64,000 bases of DNA, taken from an uncultured Prevotellaceae bacterium (lineage in GTDB: Bacteria; Bacteroidota; Bacteroidia; Bacteroidales; Muribaculaceae). Under the pieces are notes generated by a model. The model did no database searches. It had not been told where the DNA came from and saw only the letters and a program-made list of their open reading frames with translations. Shown one piece after another: positions 53,503 to 61,290 of this stretch; position 1 is the first letter of the stretch, and the number at the start of each line of letters is the position of its first letter. The position numbers were made by a program, and so were the translations under genes. The stretch lies in NCBI GenBank assembly GCA_900322135.1, contig ONYP01000004.1:1-64000 (forward strand), read 5' to 3'.

Positions 53503-54243
53503 ATGGCTACTAACCGACGCGATTTCATTAAGAAAACAATGATGGCTCTGGCGGCTCTGCCCGTCATGTCATCCCCGTTGGGTGTGTTGGCCGATGAATC
53601 TAAAACTCAAAGTGACATGAAGAAGATTATGATTATCGATGGCGGTCCGCGCAAGAACATGAATACCGCCGCCATGTTAGAGAAGGTTGCCGAGGGTGCC
53701 CGCTCAGCAGGTGCCGAAGTGACGATGGTGCGTCTTTACGATATCGCATACACGGGCTGCCGGTCGTGCATGGCCTGCAAAATCAAGGGCAGAGCAACCA
53801 ATGTCTGCAAGTTCAAGGATGCCTTGACCCCTGTGCTGGAAGAGATTGCCCAAGCCGACGGTCTGGTACTTGGGTCACCGATATACTTCGGTGATGTGAC
53901 AGGTCAGATGCGCACTTTCCTCGAACGCCTGGCCTTCCCGTGGCTCTCTTACAACGATTACAGCATGACGGCTCCAAAAAAGATGCCCGTGCTGCTGATT
54001 GAAACCATGAATGGACTGCCCGAGCGTAACAACAGTCAAGGTTATGGCTCGATGGAGTATTGCATTGAGGCCGCTCTGGGCAAACCCGAACGCCTGATTG
54101 CCTATAACACCTATCAGGTGAAGAACTATGACAACTTTGAACTTGCCGGGTTCTCGGAACCTGCCAAGCGGCAGTGGCGCGACGAGCACTGGGAGGAGGA
54201 CATGCAGCGGGCCTTTGATGCAGGAAAGCGCATGGTTAAGTGA
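53503..54243 (+). CDS. Tat-exported NADPH-dependent FMN reductase-like flavoprotein
   Basis: A 246-residue protein with a twin-arginine signal (NRRDFIKKTMMALAAL), so it is exported folded with its cofactor. The flavodoxin-like domain from about residue 38 has IDGGPRKNMNTAAML, the cysteines GCRSCMACK and VCKF, and LGSPIYFGDVTGQMRTFLERL. Related to the cytosolic proteins at 38089 and 54721. Likely an extracytoplasmic flavin or quinone reductase. Confidence 0.88.
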   Translation: MATNRRDFIKKTMMALAALPVMSSPLGVLADESKTQSDMKKIMIIDGGPRKNMNTAAMLEKVAEGARSAGAEVTMVRLYDIAYTGCRSCMACKIKGRATNVCKFKDALTPVLEEIAQADGLVLGSPIYFGDVTGQMRTFLERLAFPWLSYNDYSMTAPKKMPVLLIETMNGLPERNNSQGYGSMEYCIEAALGKPERLIAYNTYQVKNYDNFELAGFSEPAKRQWRDEHWEEDMQRAFDAGKRMVK

Positions 54244-54302
54244 ATTTTTTGAAAAGATGGACACAAAATTTGGCATTAAAATCAACTGTGACAATTTCCC
54301 AA

Positions 54303-54598
54303 CGCACCGGCTCAACGGCTTTCCCGATTACACGACCTACATTCCGTCAATGAGGTGCGTGAAGTGCTTGTGGTTGTGCGTGAGCGGCTCACAGTTCTCT
54401 TGAACTACGGTAAGAACGATGCCCTGGCTTCAATCGGTTGAGGCCGGGGCATTCTGTTTGCCCTGGTATGGGAAAGCTGCTGCGGTAACGGTTGCCATCA
54501 AGATTCCTGTGCGTGATTTTCAGTCATCGGTGCCGAAGAGCGGGTCTTCGGGCATGACCATCACGGGCTTGGTTTCGGCAGCCTTGACGATGGGTTGC
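54303..54598. pseudogene. Composite gene remnants paralogous to 59855-59895 and 61111-61369
   Basis: 54303-54343 matches 59855-59895 (41 bp, few differences). It is joined directly to 54344-54598, which matches 61111-61369. The latter covers the end of the HTH protein gene, its terminator and the 3' end of the PepC-like protease gene on the other strand. The gene copies here have no usable frames. The two loci share the same order, but this one lacks the intervening 1.2 kb. Confidence 0.8.
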
Positions 54599-54656
54599 TT
54601 GCGTAGGTTTCACATGGTGTGGAATCAATTATCATGCCTTTTTTCACGCCAATGGC

Positions 54657-54685
54657 TTGACTGTAGCGTTTTTTTTGTATATTTG
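54657..54685 (+). promoter_or_regulatory. Promoter of the 54721 operon
   Basis: TTG (54657-54659), 18-bp spacer, TATATTTG (54678-54685); about 30-nt leader. Confidence 0.8.
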
Positions 54686-54720
54686 CGTGCAAGTCATTAT
54701 TAATCTCAATAATTACCACT

Positions 54721-55236
54721 ATGAAAATCCTGATTTTACAAAGTTCGCCCAGGGCTAACGGCAGTACCGCCTGGATGGCCGATGAGTACAAGAAGGCTGC
54801 CGAGGCAGCAGGTCATGAAGTGACATTGGTGAATGTGTCGAAGAAAAAGATTGCGGGATGTCTGGCCTGTGAATATTGCCATGGCAAGGGCAACGGAGCC
54901 TGTATCCAGAAGGACGACATGCAGGAGCTCTATCCGTTGATGGCCGAGGCCCAGGTGCTGGTTTTGGCTGCTCCCATCTATTATTTCACCATGAACGCCC
55001 AAATCCAGGCACCCATCCAGCGCATGTACTGTGTGAACAGTCCAGCCAAGGTGACGAAGATGGCGTTGCTCATGTCTTCTTATTCGCCCGGTGTTTATGA
55101 CGGCGCCATGGCCGAGTACCGCGACATCTGCAATTACTGGAAAGTCGAGGACACCGGCATCGTGACCGCTGACATTAATGAGCAGAAGACCGATGCCACC
55201 AAGCAGAAAATCCATGACCTGGTAAACAAATTGTAA
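54721..55236 (+). CDS. NADPH-dependent FMN reductase-like flavoprotein
   Basis: A 171-residue cytosolic flavodoxin-like oxidoreductase with QSSPRANGSTAWMADE, the cysteine motif GCLACEYCHGKGNGAC, and AAPIYYFTMNAQIQAPIQR. First gene of a two-gene unit with the metallo-hydrolase. Confidence 0.88.
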   Translation: MKILILQSSPRANGSTAWMADEYKKAAEAAGHEVTLVNVSKKKIAGCLACEYCHGKGNGACIQKDDMQELYPLMAEAQVLVLAAPIYYFTMNAQIQAPIQRMYCVNSPAKVTKMALLMSSYSPGVYDGAMAEYRDICNYWKVEDTGIVTADINEQKTDATKQKIHDLVNKL

Positions 55237-55279
55237 AAGAAACAGCGTAACTACTCACCAATTAAGATACAGAACAAAT

Positions 55280-56026
55280 ATGATTATCAAAGCAATCCGT
55301 ATGTTTGACGGTGGCTTCATGAACCAGCCGTTCGCCTTTGGCGGCGAGGAGGGTAGGGAAGCCTTTGACGACCAAATCATCTACCGCAGCAGTCTGCAGA
55401 ACTTCCTCATCGACACGGGCAACGAGGTGATATTGATTGACACCGGCTTCAAGGCCGACTTCAATGCTCCAGCCAAGAAGCTGGGCGCTCCGCTATATAT
55501 GGGCGAGAAGGTGGCTGACTATATGGCAGCGTTTGCCGCCACAGGCTACAAACCTGAGCAGGTGACCAAAATCCTCATCACTCACAAGCACCCTGACCAC
55601 AGCGACTGCATCGGCGAGTTTCCCAATGCCAAAATATATATTGCTCCCGAGGATGCCGATGCGATGAAGCTGGAGGGCGACAACATCGTCCGTGCCGAGT
55701 ATGGCCAGCCCTATCACAACTTCCCCAACGCGATGCCGGTGACCGAGGGCATCTGGTTCATCGAGGCCAAGGGTCACACCCGGGGCAACAGCATCGTCAT
55801 TGCCGAGGTAGACGGCCTCTACTACATGTTCCACGGCGATGTGACCTACTGTGACGCCGCATTGAAGGCCAACAAACTCTCCATCGTGTTCGAGGATGTG
55901 GCAGCAGCCCGCGAGACCCTTGACCGCGTGCGCGTGTTCATCGGCAACAATCCCACAGTCTATCTCTCGACCCATTGCCCCGAGGGCTATGAGAACCTGG
56001 AGATGAAACGCGTCATGAAACTGTAG
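55280..56026 (+). CDS. Metallo-beta-lactamase-fold hydrolase
   Basis: A 248-residue protein with the binuclear metal motif THKHPDHSD (HxHxDH), further ligands GHTRGN and FHGDVTY, and a C-terminal STHCPEGYE. It resembles AHL-lactonase or glyoxalase II-like enzymes. Glyoxalase-type activity would fit a carbonyl-detoxification role, but the substrate is unknown. No signal peptide. Confidence 0.85.
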   Translation: MIIKAIRMFDGGFMNQPFAFGGEEGREAFDDQIIYRSSLQNFLIDTGNEVILIDTGFKADFNAPAKKLGAPLYMGEKVADYMAAFAATGYKPEQVTKILITHKHPDHSDCIGEFPNAKIYIAPEDADAMKLEGDNIVRAEYGQPYHNFPNAMPVTEGIWFIEAKGHTRGNSIVIAEVDGLYYMFHGDVTYCDAALKANKLSIVFEDVAAARETLDRVRVFIGNNPTVYLSTHCPEGYENLEMKRVMKL

Positions 56027-56060
56027 AATAAACTGTATACGAACCTTTACCTAGGCGAAG

Positions 56061-56160
56061 CCAATTAAACGAATTAAACAAATGGGCTGCCGCATCCATG
56101 CACTGGATGCGGCAGCTCTATTTAACCTCTAACCTTTAACCTGCGAGCACAGCGTGCATC
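56061..56160 (+). repeat. Intergenic repeat unit: AT box, perfect hairpin, heptad tract, GCGAGC box
   Basis: CCAATTAAACGAATTAAAC, then a perfect 13-bp hairpin (56086-56098 with 56104-56116, GCTGCCGCATCCA), a TTAACCT/CTAACCT tract (56121-56142) and the box GCGAGCACAGCGTGCATC (56143-56160). Best-preserved copy of the family. Confidence 0.82.
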
Positions 56161-56218
56161 AAAGCGGCCGCCAGGCAATATGCCTTGATGATGCTGTGTT
56201 ATTGTTGAGTTGTGATTC

Positions 56219-56713
56219 TTATTGTATTAATTTGATATAGAAGAGGATGATGTCCTCATAGTGGCCGTCTTTCATGAGGAAACCTTGCGGGATGCGCCCA
56301 AGCTGTGTGAAACCTAACCGTTCATAGAGATGAAGCGCATGAATGTTAGATGCAACGACAGCATTGAACTGGAGGAGGCGGAACCCGAACTGTGCTCCTT
56401 TTTGCAGGGAATCCTTGACCAGCTTTTCTCCGATATGGAGTCCGCGCAGTCCCTCCTTGACGGCATAGCTCGTGTTGCCGATGTGGCCGCATCGCCCCAC
56501 ATTGTTAGGATGGAGGATGTAAAGCCCCACCACCTGGCCAGTCTTGTCATCGACAGCCACCCCGGTATAGGACTGAGCGCGGAAAAAGGCATCGGCTTCA
56601 TTAATGGACAACTCTTCGACTTGGGGGAAGGCGATTCCCTCGCGCACGACGCTGTTCCACATTTCCGTCACTGGCTGGCAGTCAGCCGTCACATATGGTC
56701 TGATGATGATCAT
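56219..56713 (-). CDS. GNAT family N-acetyltransferase
   Basis: A 164-residue acetyltransferase with the acetyl-CoA loop region KEGLRGLHIGEKLV and the C-terminal ALHLYERLGFTQLGRIP motif. Normal length. Substrate unknown. Monocistronic. Confidence 0.88.
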   Translation of the reverse strand: MIIIRPYVTADCQPVTEMWNSVVREGIAFPQVEELSINEADAFFRAQSYTGVAVDDKTGQVVGLYILHPNNVGRCGHIGNTSYAVKEGLRGLHIGEKLVKDSLQKGAQFGFRLLQFNAVVASNIHALHLYERLGFTQLGRIPQGFLMKDGHYEDIILFYIKLIQ

Positions 56714-56872
56714 TCACTCAATAATCTAAGTTTATCGTCAGGCTGCATTGGGGAAAATAGGTGGCTGAAATGGGTAGTCGGCAAAGTTCAGCATTTTTAC
56801 TGATTGTGCAAGGCTTGCCGCACCCATGATTGGGGGGAGTGGGCCCCTGCGGCCACGATAGGGTGAGTGGAT

Positions 56873-57295
56873 TCACTTGTAGATGGCGTCTCGCAGTTCA
56901 GCATAGCCAATCTGCGTTTTCCACACATCATCTTCTTTGTAAAGGCGGAATTTTTTTTCCTTGACCGAGCCATCACTCAGTGTGATGTCACAGACCACTT
57001 CGGTATAGCCGTCGCGAATCTTTGCTTTCTTGGCAGTGACCTTGAATTTCTTTCCGGTGATTTGATTGAAGAATTCGTTCTTTTGGAAGTCGCTCAATTT
57101 GTCCCCTTCTTTGAATTTCACAGCTTCCTTGAGGAACTTTTTGTCACTTTTGTTGGGCAGCTCGTTAAAGAGCGCTTCAACGGCCTGCTTGGCATTGCGG
57201 TGGTACTTGTCGAGGTCAGTGATTACACTGTCACAGGCACTCAGTCCAATGATGAACAAGAGTGAAATGATTGAAATGCGCATGAGATGTTTCAT
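56873..57295 (-). CDS. Small lipoprotein of unknown function
   Basis: A 140-residue protein with lipobox (LLFIIGLSAC) and a lysine-rich alpha/beta domain (QAVEALFNELP, YTEVVCDITLSDGS, VWKTQIGYAEL). No family recognised. Followed downstream by the GNAT gene and preceded by the AKR remnant, all on the minus strand. Confidence 0.75.
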   Translation of the reverse strand: MKHLMRISIISLLFIIGLSACDSVITDLDKYHRNAKQAVEALFNELPNKSDKKFLKEAVKFKEGDKLSDFQKNEFFNQITGKKFKVTAKKAKIRDGYTEVVCDITLSDGSVKEKKFRLYKEDDVWKTQIGYAELRDAIYK

Positions 57296-57317
57296 AATTC
57301 TATCAGGTGTTAAAAGT

Positions 57318-57584
57318 TCATTTATTCTTTGCGGCCGCCACCCACACGGGTTCAGCGTCCATAATCGGTTTGTTGACGGTCATCACGCCCGACAGGTTGT
57401 GGGGCGCATAGGGCTCTTCCTGGTTGCCGTTGTCGTCGGCTGTCAGGCGGATGATTTCCCGAGTCGGCTCCTCGCCGATGGTCCATGAGTGCTGGCCGAT
57501 GGTCGGGGTGCCGAATCCCATGCAGCCCAGGCAGATGCGCGATACAAGCAGGTCGGAATCCCCCAGTTTTACATAGTCCATCAA
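57318..57584 (-). pseudogene. Aldo/keto reductase remnant with central deletion
   Basis: 88 codons. The first ~46 residues (YVKLGDSDLL, CLGCMGFGTPTIGQHSW) match the start, and the last ~40 (HNLSGVMTVNKPIMDAEPVW) match the end, of the 344-residue AKR at 47328. About 255 central residues are missing, including the whole catalytic tetrad. The reading frame is kept across the join. A -7 element (TATCTTTG, minus strand 57619-57612) remains upstream. Confidence 0.85.
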
Positions 57585-57611
57585 CCCTGTTATTTACCGT
57601 ATCCAACGAGA

Positions 57612-57619
57612 CAAAGATA
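57612..57619 (-). promoter_or_regulatory. -7 element (TATCTTTG) upstream of the AKR remnant
   Basis: TAnnTTTG match 28 bp upstream of the first ATG; the remnant may still be transcribed. Confidence 0.5.
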
Positions 57620-57814
57620 CAAAATATCTATGAATCCCCCATAAAATGTTTTCATTATTCTCAATATCAGACCCTGTTTCGCAGATAACGCCCCTATTCC
57701 CCGCTTGTCTAAAGAAGCGCTTTTTCTGATTTTCGTTAAGTCTTTGAGCAAGAAGTACATTAGGAAAAGAAAAAATATCCGGGTTTTGTGAACCGCCTAT
57801 GTTGTTTTTTTGAT

Positions 57815-57822
57815 TACTTTTG
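57815..57822 (+). promoter_or_regulatory. -7 element (TACTTTTG) of the tannase-like gene
   Basis: TAnnTTTG match 27 bp before the ATG; no clear -33. Confidence 0.5.
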
Positions 57823-57848
57823 GAGCAGGTAATTAATTCAAGAATCAC

Positions 57849-59384
57849 ATGAAGAGGATATTGACATGGATGCTGGCGCTTGCCGTGGTGGCTGGTGCTG
57901 GCGCTAAGACAAGGGCGGTGAAAACGCCGCCGCAACTGGCGTTTGACCCGGCAATCGGCGAGACGAGGACCTTAACGATGCCCGATGGCCAGGAGGTGAA
58001 CTTTACGGCCTATGAGGGTATGTTCTTCGTGACCAATGTGGAAGATTCCGCCTATCAGACCATCAATGTGTATGTGCCCGACGGAGCGACGCAGCAGACG
58101 CCGATACTGCTGCGCACCTATGTGGGCGGCTATATGGCAGCCCCGGCTCAGCAGCCCAAGGCCAGCGATGCCACGGGCAGGGCATTGAAGGAGGGCTATG
58201 TGGTCGCCATCCCCGGCAGCCGAGGCCGCAACTCTACGGTGGTTGCCACCCGAACCGACAAAAAAGCCGGCATCAAGAAGGGACAGACCATCTACACGGG
58301 CCGTGCCCCTGCTGCCATCCTGGACCTGAAGGCCGCCATCCGCTACCTGCGCCAGTTTGACGATGTGATGCTTGGTAATGCCGAGAAAATCATCACCGAC
58401 GGCACCAGTGCCGGAGGAGCAATGTCGAGTCTGATGGGTGCCACGGGCAACAACCCTGCCTACGAGCCGCTGTTGCGTGCCATGGGTGCCGCCCAGCAGC
58501 GCGACGATGTGTTTGCCTCGGTGTGCTATTGCCCGATTATCGACCTGGACCATGCCGACATGGCCTATGAGTGGCTTTATAACGGCACCGACAGCCGTCA
58601 GCAGGGTGATGCCGCCGTGCTCGCCGTGAGTGACGAGTTGAAGGCGTTGTTCCCCACCTATCTCGAGAGCCTGAACCTTTACTTGCCCGACGGCACGCTG
58701 CTCACTGCCGACAACTACCTGGATCATATCAAGCGTGAACTCATCCGCTCGGCGCAAATCGCCAAGAATGCCGGTGCCGACATCCCCGACAGCCTCGGCT
58801 TCAAGTTCAGCGAGGAGGAAATGGGGGGGATGCCTCCCATCAACGGCGGCGTGCGTCAGGGTGGTGGACAGATGCCGCCGATGATGCAACACGGTGGCCG
58901 TGGCGGCGGCAAGCCTGGCGAGTACATCATCGACCTGGATATGCCGACTTACCTCAACTATGTCGTTTCAACCCAGCCGCTGAAGACCGCGCCCGCCTTT
59001 GACACCCAGGGCGTTGCGGGCGGCCGTGTCTCGGGCGAGAACGAGGAGTTCGGCGACAAGAGCGGCAGCAAGGTCAACTTTACCGATTACAGCGCTGCCA
59101 AGACCGGCACGGTGGTGACCGATGAAATCCGCGAAAATGTGCGTCTGATGAACCCGATGAACTTCATCGGCGACGGCGTGACCGATGTTGCACCCCACTG
59201 GTACATCCGACACGGGGCACGCGACCGCGACACCTCATTCCCCGTGCCCATCAACCTCGCCCTCAAACTACAGAATGCGGGCAAGGATGTCAACTTCCTG
59301 CTGGCATGGAACCGTCCCCACAGCGGCGACTATGCCCTCGATGAACTCTTCGAGTGGATTAACAGCATCGTGAATGCCAAATAG
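57849..59384 (+). CDS. Exported subtype B tannase-like esterase
   Basis: A 511-residue secreted protein (signal peptide MKRILTWMLALAVVAGAGAK). Alpha/beta hydrolase fold with nucleophile elbow TDGTSAGGAMSSL (Ser about residue 183), an acid candidate in RHGARDRDTS and the catalytic His in NRPHSGDYA. A Gly/Met/Pro-rich loop (GGMPPINGG and QMPPMMQHGGRGGG) interrupts the cap domain at about 325-355. Tannase-like enzymes cleave ester bonds of phenolic acids. A -7 element TACTTTTG at 57815-57822. Confidence 0.82.
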   Translation: MKRILTWMLALAVVAGAGAKTRAVKTPPQLAFDPAIGETRTLTMPDGQEVNFTAYEGMFFVTNVEDSAYQTINVYVPDGATQQTPILLRTYVGGYMAAPAQQPKASDATGRALKEGYVVAIPGSRGRNSTVVATRTDKKAGIKKGQTIYTGRAPAAILDLKAAIRYLRQFDDVMLGNAEKIITDGTSAGGAMSSLMGATGNNPAYEPLLRAMGAAQQRDDVFASVCYCPIIDLDHADMAYEWLYNGTDSRQQGDAAVLAVSDELKALFPTYLESLNLYLPDGTLLTADNYLDHIKRELIRSAQIAKNAGADIPDSLGFKFSEEEMGGMPPINGGVRQGGGQMPPMMQHGGRGGGKPGEYIIDLDMPTYLNYVVSTQPLKTAPAFDTQGVAGGRVSGENEEFGDKSGSKVNFTDYSAAKTGTVVTDEIRENVRLMNPMNFIGDGVTDVAPHWYIRHGARDRDTSFPVPINLALKLQNAGKDVNFLLAWNRPHSGDYALDELFEWINSIVNAK

Positions 59385-59385
59385 C

Positions 59386-59793
59386 CTATCTGGACCGTTG
59401 TTTCAGATAGGCGCTGGGTGACACACCATAGCATTTCTTGAAGACACGGGTGAAGTGTTGCGGATAGTCGAATCCCAGTTGTTCGGCTGTCTGGGCGATG
59501 TTTGCTCCGCCGATGAGCAACTGCTGCACGCGTTGCATGACGAAACGACGGATGTCATTGCTGGCGGTGTCATCGGTCATGTGAAGAATCAGGTCGCCGC
59601 AATAATTGGGCGACAGGAATAGTTCCAGGGCACAGTATCTCAATGTGGGGAACCCGTGTGTGCGGCTGAGTGAATATTTTGAAATAATTTGACAGAAATT
59701 TGGCGGGTTTAGCAAAAAGGTGTAATTTTGCGCCCAATTTAAAAAACAAGCCGTCGTGCTGACACGAGTTAACATATGGATTGGCAAAGGCAT
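59386..59793 (-). pseudogene. AraC family regulator remnant (DNA-binding domain only)
   Basis: The last ~85 codons resemble an AraC double HTH (LSPNYCGDL, AEQLGFDYPQHFTRVFKKCYG). The upstream half of the frame is low-complexity and unlike any sensor domain. About 200 N-terminal residues are missing, so the gene is truncated. The HTH residues look intact. Confidence 0.75.
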
Positions 59794-59854
59794 TCAGAGT
59801 ACAAGCTGCTTTGAAGGCTATTGCCACACCTGTCCCTCAAGTGACAAAAATCCA

Positions 59855-59895
59855 CGCACCAGCTCAACGGCTTTCCTGGTTACACGACCTGCATT
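59855..59895 (+). repeat. Short segment duplicated at 54303
   Basis: 41 bp nearly identical to 54303-54343 (CGCACC.GCTCAACGGCTTTCC core). Part of the paralogous-locus relationship; the coding origin is not recognised. Confidence 0.7.
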
Positions 59896-59959
59896 ACCCC
59901 ATGATGTAAAATAAGTGTAATCATCCCGTCACAGATACTACTCAACAATAAAGAATAAG

Positions 59960-60006
59960 AGTGGTTGGAAAGTCCCGAAGCTGACATTCCAACCACTTTT
60001 ATTTTT
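59960..60006 (+). terminator. Rho-independent terminator
   Basis: AGTGGTTGGAA (59960-59970) pairs with TTCCAACCACT (59987-59997), followed by TTTATTTTT. No intact plus-strand gene precedes it, so it may be left over from a decayed gene. Confidence 0.8.
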
Positions 60007-60097
60007 AAACTACGAATTACATGAATTGTACTGATTGGCTTCCGCCGACACAATTATTATTAATCGCGCCGACTGTGGCGCACAAAATCATCAAATC

Positions 60098-60727
60098 ATG
60101 AAGGAGAATCTAGACACAATCGGCATGATCTTGAAGCAAGCCGACAAGATGAAACCCAGAGATACGCTCTCGGGGAAGAAAGTGTTTTTCACATCCGATA
60201 CCCATTTCAACCACTCAAGCATATTGCGTCACGCCAATCGTCCCTTCAAGAACCGCGATGAGATGAACGAGGTGCTGATTGACAACTGGAACAGCGTCGT
60301 CGGCAAGAATGACCTGGTGTTCCACCTGGGCGACTTCGTCTTTGGTAACACGGCAGCATGGAACCAGGTCCTGGACCGACTCAACGGGAGGATTGTGCTG
60401 ATTGTGGGCAACCACGACATTGCACACCTGCGTTCCGAGCTGATTGAACGCTTTGAACATGTTGCGTTTGAGATGTATGTCGTTATCGACAATCAAGCTG
60501 TGTTCCTCAATCACCATCCCTTCCTGTGCTATGGCGATTCACATGGCAAAGTGTGGCAACTGCATGGCCACATTCATTCCCGAGATGGCCATTCCTGCAG
60601 GTTTGAAGAACAGCTGGCGATGTTGCGATCCACACAATATGATGTGGGTGTGGACAACAACGATTATAAGCCCATTTCATTTTATCAGATTCGTGACATC
60701 ATGAGCAGCCGCTCAGCAACACTTTAA
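60098..60727 (+). CDS. Metallophosphoesterase
   Basis: A 209-residue calcineurin-like phosphoesterase from ATG 60098 (preceded by AATCATG; an earlier in-frame TTG is unlikely). Motifs: FFTSDTHFNHSS (DxH), HLGDFVFG (GD), VGNHD (GNHD), LNHHPFLC and LHGHIHS (GHxH). Complete metal site. Similar to YfcE-like or phage-associated phosphoesterases. 40 bp before the HTH gene. Substrate unknown. Confidence 0.9.
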   Translation: MKENLDTIGMILKQADKMKPRDTLSGKKVFFTSDTHFNHSSILRHANRPFKNRDEMNEVLIDNWNSVVGKNDLVFHLGDFVFGNTAAWNQVLDRLNGRIVLIVGNHDIAHLRSELIERFEHVAFEMYVVIDNQAVFLNHHPFLCYGDSHGKVWQLHGHIHSRDGHSCRFEEQLAMLRSTQYDVGVDNNDYKPISFYQIRDIMSSRSATL

Positions 60728-60767
60728 TTAACTAGCATTATGGACAATTCAATTACATCACATAAAT

Positions 60768-61181
60768 ATGCCGGCAAACAAGAACGCGTTGATACGCTAC
60801 AAGACTATAGACCGCTGCCTGCGCAACAGGTTCCGACTATGGACCATAGACGACCTGACCGACGCATGCTCGGCAGCATTGAACGAGATGGAGGGCATCT
60901 CCAAGGGGGTGTCGGTGCGCACCGTGCAGGGCGACCTCCAAATCATGCGGTCCGACAAGTTGGGCTACAACGCCCCCATAGAGGTCTTTGACAAGATCTA
61001 CTACCGCTACGCCGACCCCGACTACTCGATCAACGGAATGCCGCTCACCGAGGACGACTGCCGTCTGCTCCAGCAGGCTGTAGAGATGCTCGATGACGAC
61101 GGCAAGGCAACCGTCAATGAGGTGCGTGAAGTGCTTGCGCTCGTGCGTGAGCGGCTCACAGTCCTCTTGAACTACGGCTAG
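60768..61181 (+). CDS. HTH protein resembling the N-terminal half of a WYL regulator
   Basis: A 137-residue protein with a winged HTH (LIRYKTIDRCLRNRF, SVRTVQGDLQIMRS, LGYNAPIEV), as at the start of WYL transcriptional regulators of Bacteroidales. It stops before the expected WYL domain, at LLNYG, where a terminator follows at once. The copy of its last codons at 54344 ends at the same place (with a frame change). Either a shortened functional form or a truncated gene. Confidence 0.7.
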   Translation: MPANKNALIRYKTIDRCLRNRFRLWTIDDLTDACSAALNEMEGISKGVSVRTVQGDLQIMRSDKLGYNAPIEVFDKIYYRYADPDYSINGMPLTEDDCRLLQQAVEMLDDDGKATVNEVREVLALVRERLTVLLNYG

Positions 61182-61185
61182 AACG

Positions 61186-61228
61186 ATGCCCCGGCTTCAA
61201 TCAGTGTGAGGCCGGGGCATTCTGTTTG
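61186..61228 (+). terminator. Rho-independent terminator
   Basis: ATGCCCCGGC (61186-61195) pairs with GCCGGGGCAT (61211-61220), followed by TCTGTTT. A diverged copy is within 54344-54598. Confidence 0.82.
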
Positions 61229-61290
61229 CCTTGGTTTAGGAAAACTCCTGCTGCGGTAACGGTTGCCGTCAGGAGTCTAGCGCGAGATTA

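Noticed and set aside
60740..60991. Plus-strand open frame overlapping the HTH gene
   Set aside because: Arg/His/Gly-rich shadow frame; the HTH frame is the one with family similarity.
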